Position numbers and translations under genes: made by a program. Shown here piece by piece: positions 26,401 through 38,400 of a stretch of 64,000 bases of DNA. The first letter of the stretch is position 1, and each line of letters opens with the position of its first letter. Source of the stretch: Lucinisca nassula. Its lineage: Eukaryota > Mollusca > Bivalvia > Lucinida > Lucinidae. Location of the stretch: positions 212,010,138-212,074,137 of the forward strand of contig OY757010.1 of the NCBI GenBank assembly GCA_963580285.1, in the 5' to 3' direction. Under the pieces are notes generated by a model. That model was not told the DNA's origin, ran no database searches, and was given only the letters and a program-made list of their open reading frames with translations.

Positions 26401-29400
26401 TGTATGCATGCATGTGTAATTGGAGTGGGCCGGGTTGAGGTGTGTTGTCATGGGTGGGGTGTTGTGGGGTAGGGTGTCATGTGATGGGGTGGGGTGGTGT
26501 GGGTTAGGGTAGGGTCGGAATATATGCATGCATGTATTTATGTATGTACAGGACAAATGGCATAGCACCACCCACTATCAACTTTTGTGTAGGGGTATAA
26601 TTTCTGTAATATGTGTTTATGAAGAAAAAGACAAAAAAAAATATTCCTATTCAACAAAGGATGTGTGCATGACTGCATGCATGTGTGTGTGGGGTGGGGC
26701 AGGGTGTGGTGGGATGTTGTAGGGTGGGGCATGGTGGGGTTGGGTGGGGTGGGGTGTAGTGTGGTGTGGTGGGGTGGGTGGGTTTGAGTGGGGAAGCGTG
26801 GGGTAGGGTAGCGATGTATGCATGCATGTATTTATCTATGTACAGGACAAATGGCATATCCCCATCCCATATCAACTTTTGTGTAGGGGTACAATCTCTG
26901 TTTATATGTGTTTATGTAGAAAAAAAAAAACACAAAAAAATAATAAAAAAAAATGCCCATCCACCCGCCCAACCACCCACCCAGACATCGCTATTTTAAA
27001 GGACGGAATTTTTTAAAAAACCGTCCAATGAAACCGAAAATTACCATGATTTCAATAATAATTCAAAGTGTGTGGCCTTGGCCCAAAGGTTATGCTAACA
27101 AATAAATCAAAGGACAATAACTTTTGAAAGGGGCATAATGCGGATGAGAAAAAAATATGTGTCAGCTAATTTTCCATAGCGAATCCATATATGAAATTTC
27201 AAAACCCTAGCTTACACGGTTCTTAAGTTAATCCGGATGAAAAAAAATATGTGTCGGCTTATTTTCCATCAGGAACGCATATATGAAATTTCAAAACCAT
27301 AGCATACACGGTTCTAAAGTTATGGAATGCATCACTTTTAGCATTCATTACAATAGACACAAATTACCAAAATGACAAAGGGCCATAACTCAAATTTTGT
27401 CAAAAGTAAATCAGGTCATCTACTCATCACCACCAATCTTTTCATCAACTTTCAAGACTCTAGCTTTAATAGTTTTTGAGATCTCTTGCTGACAAGATTT
27501 TATCAAAAAAACTTCAAAGGGCAATAACTTTTGAAAGAGGCATAATCCGGATGAGAAAAAAAATACGCATCAGCTTATTTTCCATCAGGAATGCATATAT
27601 GAAATTTCAAAACAATAGCATATACAGTTCTAAAGTTATGCTATGCATCACTTTTAGCATACATTATAATGGGCACAAAATACCAAAATGACAAAGGGCC
27701 ATAACTAGGGCTGACTATCGATGCCAATTTTGACTATCGTGATAGTATTGCTATCGTGGAAACTACTATCACGATACTATCACTATCGTGGCATACTATC
27801 ACGATACTATCGTGATACTATCGGGTACACTTATAAATGATTCATAGATGTTATATCACTCACATAAAATGGCTAAGAGTGACAGAACAAGTTAGGAAAA
27901 TTCCAAAGGCCTAAAATTGTATGTTTATTGTCTGTTTCAATATCAGCATTCATTCCCTCGGGGCTATTCCAGAAAACAACATCATGGGGAGACGGCTCTT
28001 TATATATACCCCAACCACCGCCTAAAATCAGTTTGCTGCTTCCGGTATATATGCCTGTCAGTGATGGTTATCATAGCTTTAATACCTTTGCAGTGTTTGA
28101 GATTTTCTGCTTGTGGAAACTGACACATGCTGATCGTTCTTCGATTGTTTGATGTTTGCCGCCTGTGTTAAATTCATCTGTGGATTCAGTTAATTAGGTA
28201 ACCCGATTATTACATAGTATTACGTAATCACAGCACGCTATTTGAGCACCTCTTTAAGGGAGACATGAATCTAACAAACTGCATTAAAACTTGAACTTAC
28301 ATATTTTTTATTTGAAGTTAGCATCAAAAGCTAGCCTATCAAAATAGAAGTAAAGCAATTATCAAGTCGGTTTTTTCTTTTAGCAATATGTACAGGGCTC
28401 GACCTAGGCTCTCTGACTCTGTGGACATTTAGTCCTTGCACACAAGACAGCTAAGACAAGCAGCAATAATAAAACAAAGTTTTCATGTAATGAAATTTGG
28501 CCGTTTTGACATGTTATTTTTATAGTATATCCCTCTATTGTAATACAAAGACAACCAAAAATAAAATCAGAAAGACCCACGAAAAATAAAAACGCCAATT
28601 TGTCCCAGGTTGTCCAGTGTCCACCATCAAACGTCCAGAATCACCTTAAGAAAGTACTTGATAGACGGAGACCTAAGGCCTCGCGCTGCACGTTTTTTCC
28701 CCCTACAGGATGACGACAGGAAAATAAAACTTTGTCTGCTTAAATATTCCCCCAAGAATTCAATCCTAATCGGTCCGGCCAGCAGACTGATGACATCATC
28801 ATTGATGAATTTGGGCATACTTGCCGACTTATCTGAGTCTATCATGTACTCGCATGCACATTCTGTGCATTTTTTCGAGAAATGCATTTCTAATGAGACC
28901 ACAAAAGTGCGGTTTAATAGTGTGGTCCTTATGGGCAAAAAGAGTCACATATACAACAAGGTAAACTGCATTATACCGTCATTTATTACGCATTTATTTA
29001 CCTATATGAATGAGTCAGCACACAGCAAAAACAAACATTTCTTCATACAAAAGATCAGCTTGTGCATCTTGCAAATGTCTTCGAAACTGAACAGGGAAAT
29101 GACGTTTGTCCCAGAAGTTATACTACGCAAGGATACTACAAACAGCAAACATTTATATATGACTGCGCAGGCTGATCTGAGCCTTCACATGTCGCACAGG
29201 TTTCACTGTCATGTTTTCAAAAAGTTGCATGCAACAAACGTGTGATTAAACTATCATTGACGTTTTGTTATTGAAAAACGCGGGAAAATTTCTGACTGCC
29301 TCAACTGCACGTGCAAAAATGACGGCGGGAAATTCATCGCCGCGAGAAATTCATCACATGGCAAAAAACTATGATACACATGTGCGACCAGCGAAGACTC

Positions 29401-32400
29401 AGATCATCATGCACATATGTGTAGGCTTATCAGTCTGTCCTGATTACAGCTGCATGGATATCCTAAACAAAAATACTTGCGTAATTACACAACAGTACAG
29501 GTATATTTTCAAAGTATATTCAAGAAAAAACAAAAACAATCGAAACTATCGATAGTTGAGTGAACTATCGGCGATAGCTATCGATAGTCCAAAGTACTAT
29601 CGATGCATTGCTATCGAGGCAGTCCCTATCGCGATGCATCGAACTATCGATGCATCGTTACACCCCTAGCCATAACTCACAAAGTGTTTTTCGGAATTTT
29701 GTCAAAAGTCAATCAATTCATATACTCATCACCACCAATATACTGAACAACTTTCAAGGCTCTAGCTCCAATAGTGTTTGAGATATTTTGCTGACAAGAT
29801 TTTATTAAAAAAATTTCAAAGGGCAATAACTCTTGGAAGGGGCATAATCCGGACGAGAAAAAAAATACGTGTCAGCTAATTTTCCATTTGGAATCTATAT
29901 ATGAAATTTCAAAACCCTAGCATACACGGTTCTAAAGTTATGCTATGCATCACTTTTAGCATATATTACAATGGGCACAAATTACCAAAATGACAAAGGG
30001 CCATAACTGACAAAGTGTTTTTCGGAATTTTGTCAAAAGTTAATCAGTCCATCCACTCATCACCACCAATATGTTCACCAACTTTCAAGGCTCTAGCTCC
30101 AACAGTTTTTGAGATATCTTGCTGACAAGATTTTACTAAAAAAAAATTCAAAGGGCAATAACTCTTGAAAGGGGGTAATCCGGATGAGAAAAAAAATATG
30201 CGTCAGCTTATTTTCCATTAGGAATGCATATATGAAATTTCAAAACCATAGCATACACAGTTCTAAAGTTATGCTATGAATCACTTTTAGCATTCATTAC
30301 AATGGGCACAAAATACCAAAATGACAAAGGGCCATAACTCACAAAGTGTTTTTCGGAATTTTGTCAAAAGTTAATCAGTTCATATACTCATCACCACCAA
30401 TATACTGAACAACTTTCAAGACTCTAGCTCCAATAGTGTTTGAGATATTTTGCTGACAAGATTTTATTAAAATAATTTCAAAGGGCAATAACTCTTGGAA
30501 GGGGCATAATCCGGACGAGAAAAAAATATGTGTCAGCTAATTTTCCATTTGGAATCCATATATGAAATTTCAAAACCCTAGCATACACGGTTCTAAAGTT
30601 ATGCTATGCATCACTTTTAGCATATATTACAATGGGCACAAATTACCAAAATGACAAAGGGCCATAACTCACAAAGTGTTTTTCGGAATTTTGTCAAAAG
30701 TTAATCAGTCCATCCACTCATCACCACCAATATGTTCACCAACTTTCAAGGCTCTAGCTCCAACAGTTTTTGAGATATCTTGCTGACAAGATTTTACTTA
30801 AAAAAAATTCAAAGGGCAATAACTCTTGAAAGGGGGTAATCCGGATAAGAAAAAAAATATGCGTCAGCTTATTTTCCATTAGGAATGCATATATGAAATT
30901 TCAAAACCATAGCATACACAGTTCTAAAGTTATGCTATGCATCACTTTTAGCATTCATTACAATGGGCACAAATTACCAAAATGACAAAGGGCTATAACT
31001 CGCAAAGTATTTTTCGGAATTTTGTCAAAAGTTAATCAGTTCATATACTCATCACTACCAATATACTCATCAACTTTCATGGCTCTAGCTCCAATAGTGT
31101 TTGAGATATTTTGCTGACAAGATTTTATTAAAAAAATTTCAAAGGGCAATAACTCTTGGAAGGGGCATAATCCGGACGAAAAAAAAAATACGTGTCAGCT
31201 AATTTTCCATTTGGAATCCATATATGAAATTTCGAAACCCTAGCATACACAGTTCTAAAGTTATGCTATGCATCACTTTTAGCATATATTACAATGGGCA
31301 CAAATTACCAAAATGACAAAGGGCCATAACTCACAAAGTATTTTTTGGAATTTCGTCAAAAGTTAATCAGTTAACTACTCATCACCACCAATATATTCAC
31401 CAACTTTCAAGGCTCTAGCTCCAATAGTTTTTGAGATATCTTGCTGACAAGATTTTATTAAAAAAATTTCAAAGGGCAATAACTCTTGAAAGGGGCATAA
31501 TCCTGACGAGAAAAAAAAAATACGCGTCAGCTTATTTTCCATCAGTAATGCATATATGAAATTTCAAAACCCTAGCATACGCAGTTCTAAAGTTATGCTA
31601 TGCATCACTTTTAGCATACATTACAATGGGCACAAATTACCAAAATGACAAAGGGCCATTACTCACAAAGTATTTTTCGGAATTTTGTCATAAGTTAATC
31701 AGTTCATCTACTCATCACCAACAATCTATTCACCAACTTTCAAGGCTCTAGCTCCAATAGTTTTTGAGATATCTTGCTGACAAGATTTTATTAAAAAAAT
31801 TTCAAAGGGCAATAACTCTTGAAAGGGGCATAATCCTGACGTGAAAAAAAATACATGTCAGCTTATTTTCCATCAGAAATGCATAAATGAAATTTCAAAA
31901 CTATAGCATACACTGTTCTAAAGTTATGCTATGCATCACTTTTAGCATACAATACAATGGGCACAAATTACCAAAATGACAAAGGGTCATAACTCACAAA
32001 GTATTTTTCGGAATTTTGTCAAAAGTTAATCAGTTCATCTACTCATCACCACCAATGTATTCACCAACTTTTATGGCTCTAGCTGCAATAGTTTTTGAGA
32101 TATCTTGCTGACAAGATTTTATTAAAAAAATTTCAAAGGGCAATAACTCTTGAAGGGGGCATAATCCGGACGAGAAAAAAAAAATACACGTCAGCTAATT
32201 TTCCAAGAGGAATCCATATATGAAATTTCAAAACCCTAGCATACACGGTTCTTTAGTTATGCTATGCATCAAAAGCGTAACGGACGGACGGACGGACGAA
32301 CGAACGAACGAACCAGAACCAATATGCCCCTCCAACTTTTTCAAAGTTGGGGGCATAATAAGAAAGTTATTGACAGAACACAAAAAAGGCCCTTTTTTTA

Positions 32401-35400
32401 CCTTTAACCTCTATGTATGACCTTGACCTTTCAGGTACCAAACTGGGTCATGCGTGCAAAACATCATCTCATGGTGGTTAACATTTCTGCCTAACAATTT
32501 CAAAATCCATCTCAAAATAAGAAAGTTATTGACCAAACACGAAAAAAGGCCCCTTTTTTACCTATGACCTCTATGTATGACCTTGACATTTTAGGTACCA
32601 AACTGAATCATGCATGCAACACATCATCCCATGGTAGTTAACATGTTTGCCAAGTAACTTCAAATTTTATTTAAAAATAAGCAAGTTATTGACAAAACCC
32701 GAAAAAAGGCCCCTTTTTTACCTTTGACCTCTAAGTATGACCTTGACCTTTGAGGTACCAACTTGTGTCATAAGCGCAACACATTGCCTTATAATGGTTA
32801 ACATTTTTGCCAAGTGATTTCAAAATCCATCTCAAAATAAGAAAGTTATTGACCAAATACGAAAAAAAGGCCCCCTTTTTGACCTTTGACCTCTAAGTAT
32901 GACCTTGACCTTTGAGGTACCGACCTGCCTCATGTGCACCACACATCGTCTCATAATTGTTAATAATTATGCGAAGTAATTTTAAAATCCATCTCAAAAT
33001 TAGAAACTTATTGACCAAATACGAAAAAAAGGCCCCTTTTTTGACCTTTGACCTCTAAGTATGACCTTGACCTTTGAAGTACCGACCTGCCTCATGCGCA
33101 CCACACATCGTCTTATGGTTGTTAATAATTATGCCAAGTAATTTTAAAATCCATCTCAAAATAAGAAAGTTATTGACCAAATACGAAAAAAAGGCCCTTT
33201 TTTTGACCTTTGACCTCTAAGTATGACCTTGACCTTGAGGTACCGACCTGCCTCATGCGCACCACACATCATCTTATGGTTATTAATATTTCTGCCAAGT
33301 AATTTTAAAATCCATCAAAAAATAAGAAAGTTATTGACCGGACAGGATTTGCCCATACATATATACATACCAACAAACTTCCAAGGGAGATAATTCAAAA
33401 AGTATAAATGCGAGAGTTATAGTTCTTGCGCACTGCACGTCGTCTAATGCTGATTAATATTTATACGAAGTTTCCTGGAGATAGCTCTAACGATTTTCAA
33501 GTTACAGAGCGGACACGAATGTGTGACAGACGGACAGATGGACAGACATACGCCCGGGGGAAAAACAATATGTCTCTCCGAAAAAAAAATTTCGGTGGAG
33601 ACATAATGACCACTCGTGTAAGATCCTCTATCTATATCATTTTGACCTCCTTGAACCCCACTTTTATATAGTAAAACTGGGGTTTGCAGGGCTAAACCTT
33701 ATTTTTCTTATTTCTGCTCTTAAATATAAATTGTGGGTACTTCTTAGAAACACCTCGATGAGGCATTCTAACGAGTACCCATAATCTATATTTCGAGCAG
33801 AAATAAGAAAAATATCACATTTTTTCTTGTTAAAATTTTCATTTTTTTCGGCGATAAAGGTTACAATGTATTTGTATAGGTGTGTTTTCGTAATGTGTAC
33901 TTACTTAGCAGCTATGCCTTTGAACAATTTCTTCAGTTTATGGACAACAGTATTCTCAAGGCTGTCTCGTGGGCATTCCTGAATATGTACTTTACAGACA
34001 GCTACTGCATCATCAAAACTGAAAAATAATTGAAAATCACCGAGTAAACATCACATTAACAATGTCATGTAAAGAAAACGCCTGTTATCACCACTTTATA
34101 TAGAGAAAACTGGGGCTTACACAGGTATGCTTTACATATTTCTGCTCCAAAATGTGGGTACTATTTAGCACACCCTCAAGGAGGTGATCAAACATGCACT
34201 CACAAACTATGTTTGGGGTAAAACAAGAAAAACATGTCTATCAACATTATAGATAGGTTTTCATTTTCAGTCCAACAGACGGCAGCTAGTAAACGCGAAC
34301 AAGATAGTACCCCTATGAAATCTTGTTTCAAATGTTTTTATTTAAAAAAAGAACAACATACCGTATTTTGCCGTGTATAACACACACTCGTGTATAATAC
34401 GCACCCGATTTTCAGTGTCTGATCAGCGGGGAAAAAATAAGTTTGTATATATAACACGCTTCAGTTTTACCCAGATGCCCCACAGGTAAAAGTTGGTTCC
34501 CTGTTCCAGACTTAAACGAGTTCAGTGATTTTCAAGGTGACATTGCAAGTGTGAATGTGTTTTGTTTATTTTTTCTTGGTGGGAATAAAAGACAAATTAT
34601 CGTAAATTTTTCCCCAATCTCGTCGCCAAAAGACATAATTGAAGTGTGACAAGGGTCATTTCTAAGGGTACCGTTCTCTCTACCTTGTGAAAAAAATAAT
34701 GACAAAATAGTTTTATTTGACAAAAAATAATTTCCAATACCCAGAGTGTTAAAATAAGTCTTTGTTATGACACCCCCTTTGGGATTACAAAATGCGTGTA
34801 TATTGGGCACAGTTTTCTAGAATTTTGAGTCGCTTGACATGTCCAATAATTAGCACCTTCTCAACTGCAGTATTCCATTTGTTGTGAAATTCACACCTCA
34901 GTGCAATAAACACCAATCACTGTTGACAGCATGTCATACTGCAACGCTTCATTTAATTATATACAAAAAGGCAATTGGAATATTTTTATACTGAAGTGAC
35001 TATTCTAATTTACAAGCAGTGGTATTGTTTGGAATAATTTCCTACACTTCACATTGAGGACCGTCTGCTCAGAGCTGCCTGTGCAGTCGCGCAGTCTGAT
35101 CAGTTCCTTGTGAGCTGTAACGATAGCTAAGGTCCCAATGCTCCTTCGTGCAGCAAGAGAAATCTCTACAATTTACATGTGCACCCTGCAAAGACAGTTT
35201 GCTCACAGCAGCCTGCGCATTCGCGCAGTCTTATCAAAGTTTGTTGTGCTCCTTCGTGCAGCAAGTGAAATCTCTACAAAATACATGTGCGCCCTGCAAA
35301 GACCGTCTGCTCTGAAAAGCCTGCGCATTCGCGCACCCTATCAAATTTCCTTGCGCTCCTTCGTGCAGCAAGAGAAATCTATTCAATTTACATGTGCGCC

Positions 35401-38400
35401 CTGCACAGTCCGTCTGCTCAGAGCAGCGCAGCGCATTTGTGCAGTCTTATCAAACTTTGCCAAACGCTCTAAGGATTGCTCTTTCGTCCAGGAAGAGAAA
35501 TCTTTATTATTTTCATGTGCGCCCAGCAATGACCATTCACTCAGAGCAGTCTGCGCGAATGCGCAGGCTGATCAGTCTTCAATGTGCTATCTAAGGAAAG
35601 CTAAAAAAATCTCTGGTCAGACAAAATGGGTGCATAGGCGGGTCTGATTCTTCGCAGGGACGCACATGTTAAATTGTAGGAAATTAATGCCCCGGCTCAA
35701 ATTAAAGTTACGCATAGTTGCTTCCCTTACTTAGCTGTCAATCAAATATATATATAGATTCAGGTTTTTCTTTCATTCCTTATTACTAAATAAAGTCAAA
35801 TTTCTGAAACAAAAATAAGTAATTACAGTTTCCAGGTAAGAAAATATATCCAGGGCTTGCTTGGTATCCAAGACTATATTTATCATTGAAGTCGGTCTAA
35901 CAAGAATTTTTTGTAGTGAATTCGCGATTGTCATTAGATTTCGCGACCGCAAAACTTCGACAACGCTTGGAAAAATGTTGGAAGTTTTGTGTTCTGTTAC
36001 ATTACACGCACCCAGTTTTGATTTCATATTTCTGAGAGAAAAAAGTGCGTATAATACACGCCGAAATACGGTAATTCCAATTTTGCAAGCTTTGTCCTGA
36101 AGCCATTTTCATATGTAAAAGAGCTAAATAGACTGCAGCAGTTGAATACCTTACTCGCCTAAAACCAAAAGGCCCAAGTCTTTGATATTTGGAATGAAGC
36201 TTCCTCTAGCTGTCCTCTACCATGATTGTCCAAATTATAACCCCATGGGGTCAAAAATGGACCTGCCCCTGAGCCTACTGGTTTTATATAGAGTTTAGGC
36301 TGAGCCAGTTCTCATCTCATCTCTATCTGGTGCACTAGGACCTGACCCTCAATGTCCACAAGGTGCCCAGACAGTGACATACAAGTCAGCTCTGTATTGT
36401 CAAAGGGAACAACTGACCCATAACCACCCCTCCCCCTCCTTTTGTTACCATTTGACATTATTAGTACAAAGTGCTCAGCATGAGCTATTGTGATCAGTCA
36501 ATGTCCGTCGTACGTTGTGTGTCCTGCAGCGTCAACAAATTGCTTTAAATGCTAACATAATAAACTACTAAACCCTTGGACCAATTTCAGTCAAACTTCA
36601 TAGGAATGTTGCTTAGGTGACCCTCTTCCAAAACAGCTAAAATCGTTCTGCTCCAATTAACAAGATGGCTGCCAGAGCTAAAAATAGGAAAATCTTTCAA
36701 CAACAACTCCTCCTCTAACTTTTTAATGTCAAGGTCTTTTATAAGAGCTCATTTCCCAATCCATATTATGGATTTAATTCGAATTTGAACAATCTTGATA
36801 GCGGTCCATAAGACGAAGCTTCATACTAAATATCAAACACCTGAGCATTCTGGTTTCAGACAAGAAGATTTTTAAAGGTTTTCCCTATGAAAGTCTATGT
36901 AAAACCAAAGGGCCCCGGAGCGGGGACATTTTGGGCCCCAGGGCTATAATTTGAACAATCTTGGTAGAGGTCCACTAGATGAAGCTACACACCAAATATA
37001 GAAGACCTGGGCCTTGCGGTTTCAAGAGAATATTTTTTTAAGTTTTCATTAAAAAATCTATTTTTAGCTCCTGTGACCTTGATGTGCAGTGGACAGGAAC
37101 CATTTGAACAAGTTTGAAAGAGGACCACTTAAGGATCATTCCTGTGAAGTTTGGACAAAATCCGATTAGTGGTTTAGGAGGAGATGTTGTTTAAAGAAAT
37201 TGTTTACAGGCGGATGCACGCATGCACTAACACATGCACGCACTGACGACGGAGGACGGACAAAATGTCACAACTACCTGACAGGTGAGCTAATAAAGGT
37301 AAAATATCACTGTGACGAATTAATCTAGGTCTTGTGCTATAAATTCCAAATGTTGTGTTTAGACAAGATGAATCACTTCCAGTGATAACTGAGGCCCTAA
37401 ACACAGGGGTGTAGCTACCTGTACGTAGATACGCACTTGCATACACATTACAAACGAAAAAAATAAGCGTAGAAGAAAAAAGAATAAGAAAAAGAAGATG
37501 ATGAAGGAGGAGAAGAAGATGATGAAGAAGAAGAAGAACTGTATGTGTCTAGGATATACACAATATTATTTATTAACTAGCATAGTTTCCTCCTTTGCCA
37601 TGGGGACCGCACTTACAGGAAAGAATTTGCTCCCTAAAGGGAGCAAATTTTTTCCTGTAAGAGTGGTCCAAGTTTGGAGTTATTATTTTTAGTATTTTCT
37701 TTGGTTTGCGTACAAATGATTTTCTTCTAGCTATGCCCCTGAAACACATGTCTGAACCTTGACCTCCCTAATCAATCAAGGGAAGTAACCATTACCTCTT
37801 CTTGCAGATTTCTTTCTTGTTTTCACGGGTGAGAAGAGGACTACCAAAATAGCTCATGCCGATGCTTGTCACACAGTGAGCACTTCTCAAGTGGTTACAG
37901 CCAACTAAAAAGCAAGATATTACTAATTTTATTTGAGCCAGCGCACGACAAAACCTACAATAAGACATGTGCATCCAGCGAAGAATCAGATCAGCCTGCG
38001 CATCCATATAGTCTAACCAGAGACTTCTCTTGCTGCACGAAGGAGTATTGGGCCCTAAGCTATCCTTAGAGCACACAGCGAAGACTCTAATCAGACTGGC
38101 GGATGCACAGGCTGATCTGAGTCTTTGCTGGGCACACATATCTTATTGTAGGTTTCGTCGTGCGCTGGCTCATTTATAGTCTGATAGTATAATAAGTTAT
38201 TATTATATACCCAGAAAATATCCGGTTTACTTTGTACAGAAGTGACTGGTCAATATTTTTCCATATTGCCCGTAGTCAAGTTCATATTGCCGGTAGATAA
38301 GCAGTCACGTTCATAAAAGAACTACTTTTAAATTTGTCCATTTTAATACTTAAAAGTCAGCAGCCATCTTGTTGTGCGTATCGACTGAAATAACATACAA

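Larger units (their letters stand above)
25521..32358 (-). mobile_element. Tandem-unit element, family B copy 1
   Basis: Inserted between A and T of the family A unit word AAAA|TAAGAAAG. Minus-strand 3' end: hairpin GTGTTT-TAC-AAACAC, CATTT, CTAG. Other end: CCAACTTTTTCAAAGTTGG hairpin, GGGCATAA, preceded by an ACGGACGGACGGACGAACG tract. Sub-terminal ATGCCCC near both ends. Units of ~330 bp (two ~165 bp halves) with CAAAGGGCAATAACTCTTG, ATATGAAATTTCAAAACC and TTATGCTATGCATCAC. Contains a TG/G-rich satellite and a hAT-like element. Confidence 0.82.
24760..33606 (-). mobile_element. Tandem-unit element, family A copy 1, with nested B
   Basis: Minus-strand 3' end: hairpin TGTTTTT-GTAG-AAAAACA then AATTCTAG (24760 is the C of CTAG on plus). 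Other end: GTCTCTCCG...CGGTGGAGAC hairpin then ATAA (33606). Flanks are C|CTAG left and ATAA|T right. Units of ~162 bp with TTTGACCTCTAAGTATGACC and GAAAGTTATTGAC. At 25521-32358 a family B element interrupts it. Ends with AGACGGACAGATGGACAG tract before the hairpin. No transposase gene. Confidence 0.82.

Noticed and set aside
25598..26875. Many long frames rich in His/Thr/Met or Cys/Val/Met
   Set aside because: They read TG/TGCATG and GGGGT satellites in all six frames; composition is that of the repeat and no domain is present.
28610..29245. 211-codon plus frame inside the hAT-like element
   Set aside because: No zinc finger, DDE or hATC-like motif that I can see, and a competing frame on the minus strand. 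Kept only as an item to search.
34532..34810. 92-codon minus frame
   Set aside because: No splice borders in phase with the host gene and it lies inside a TIR element; no recognisable motif.
35138..35647. 169-codon plus frame
   Set aside because: Periodic translation of ~110 bp tandem units; nested shorter frames in other phases show the same period.
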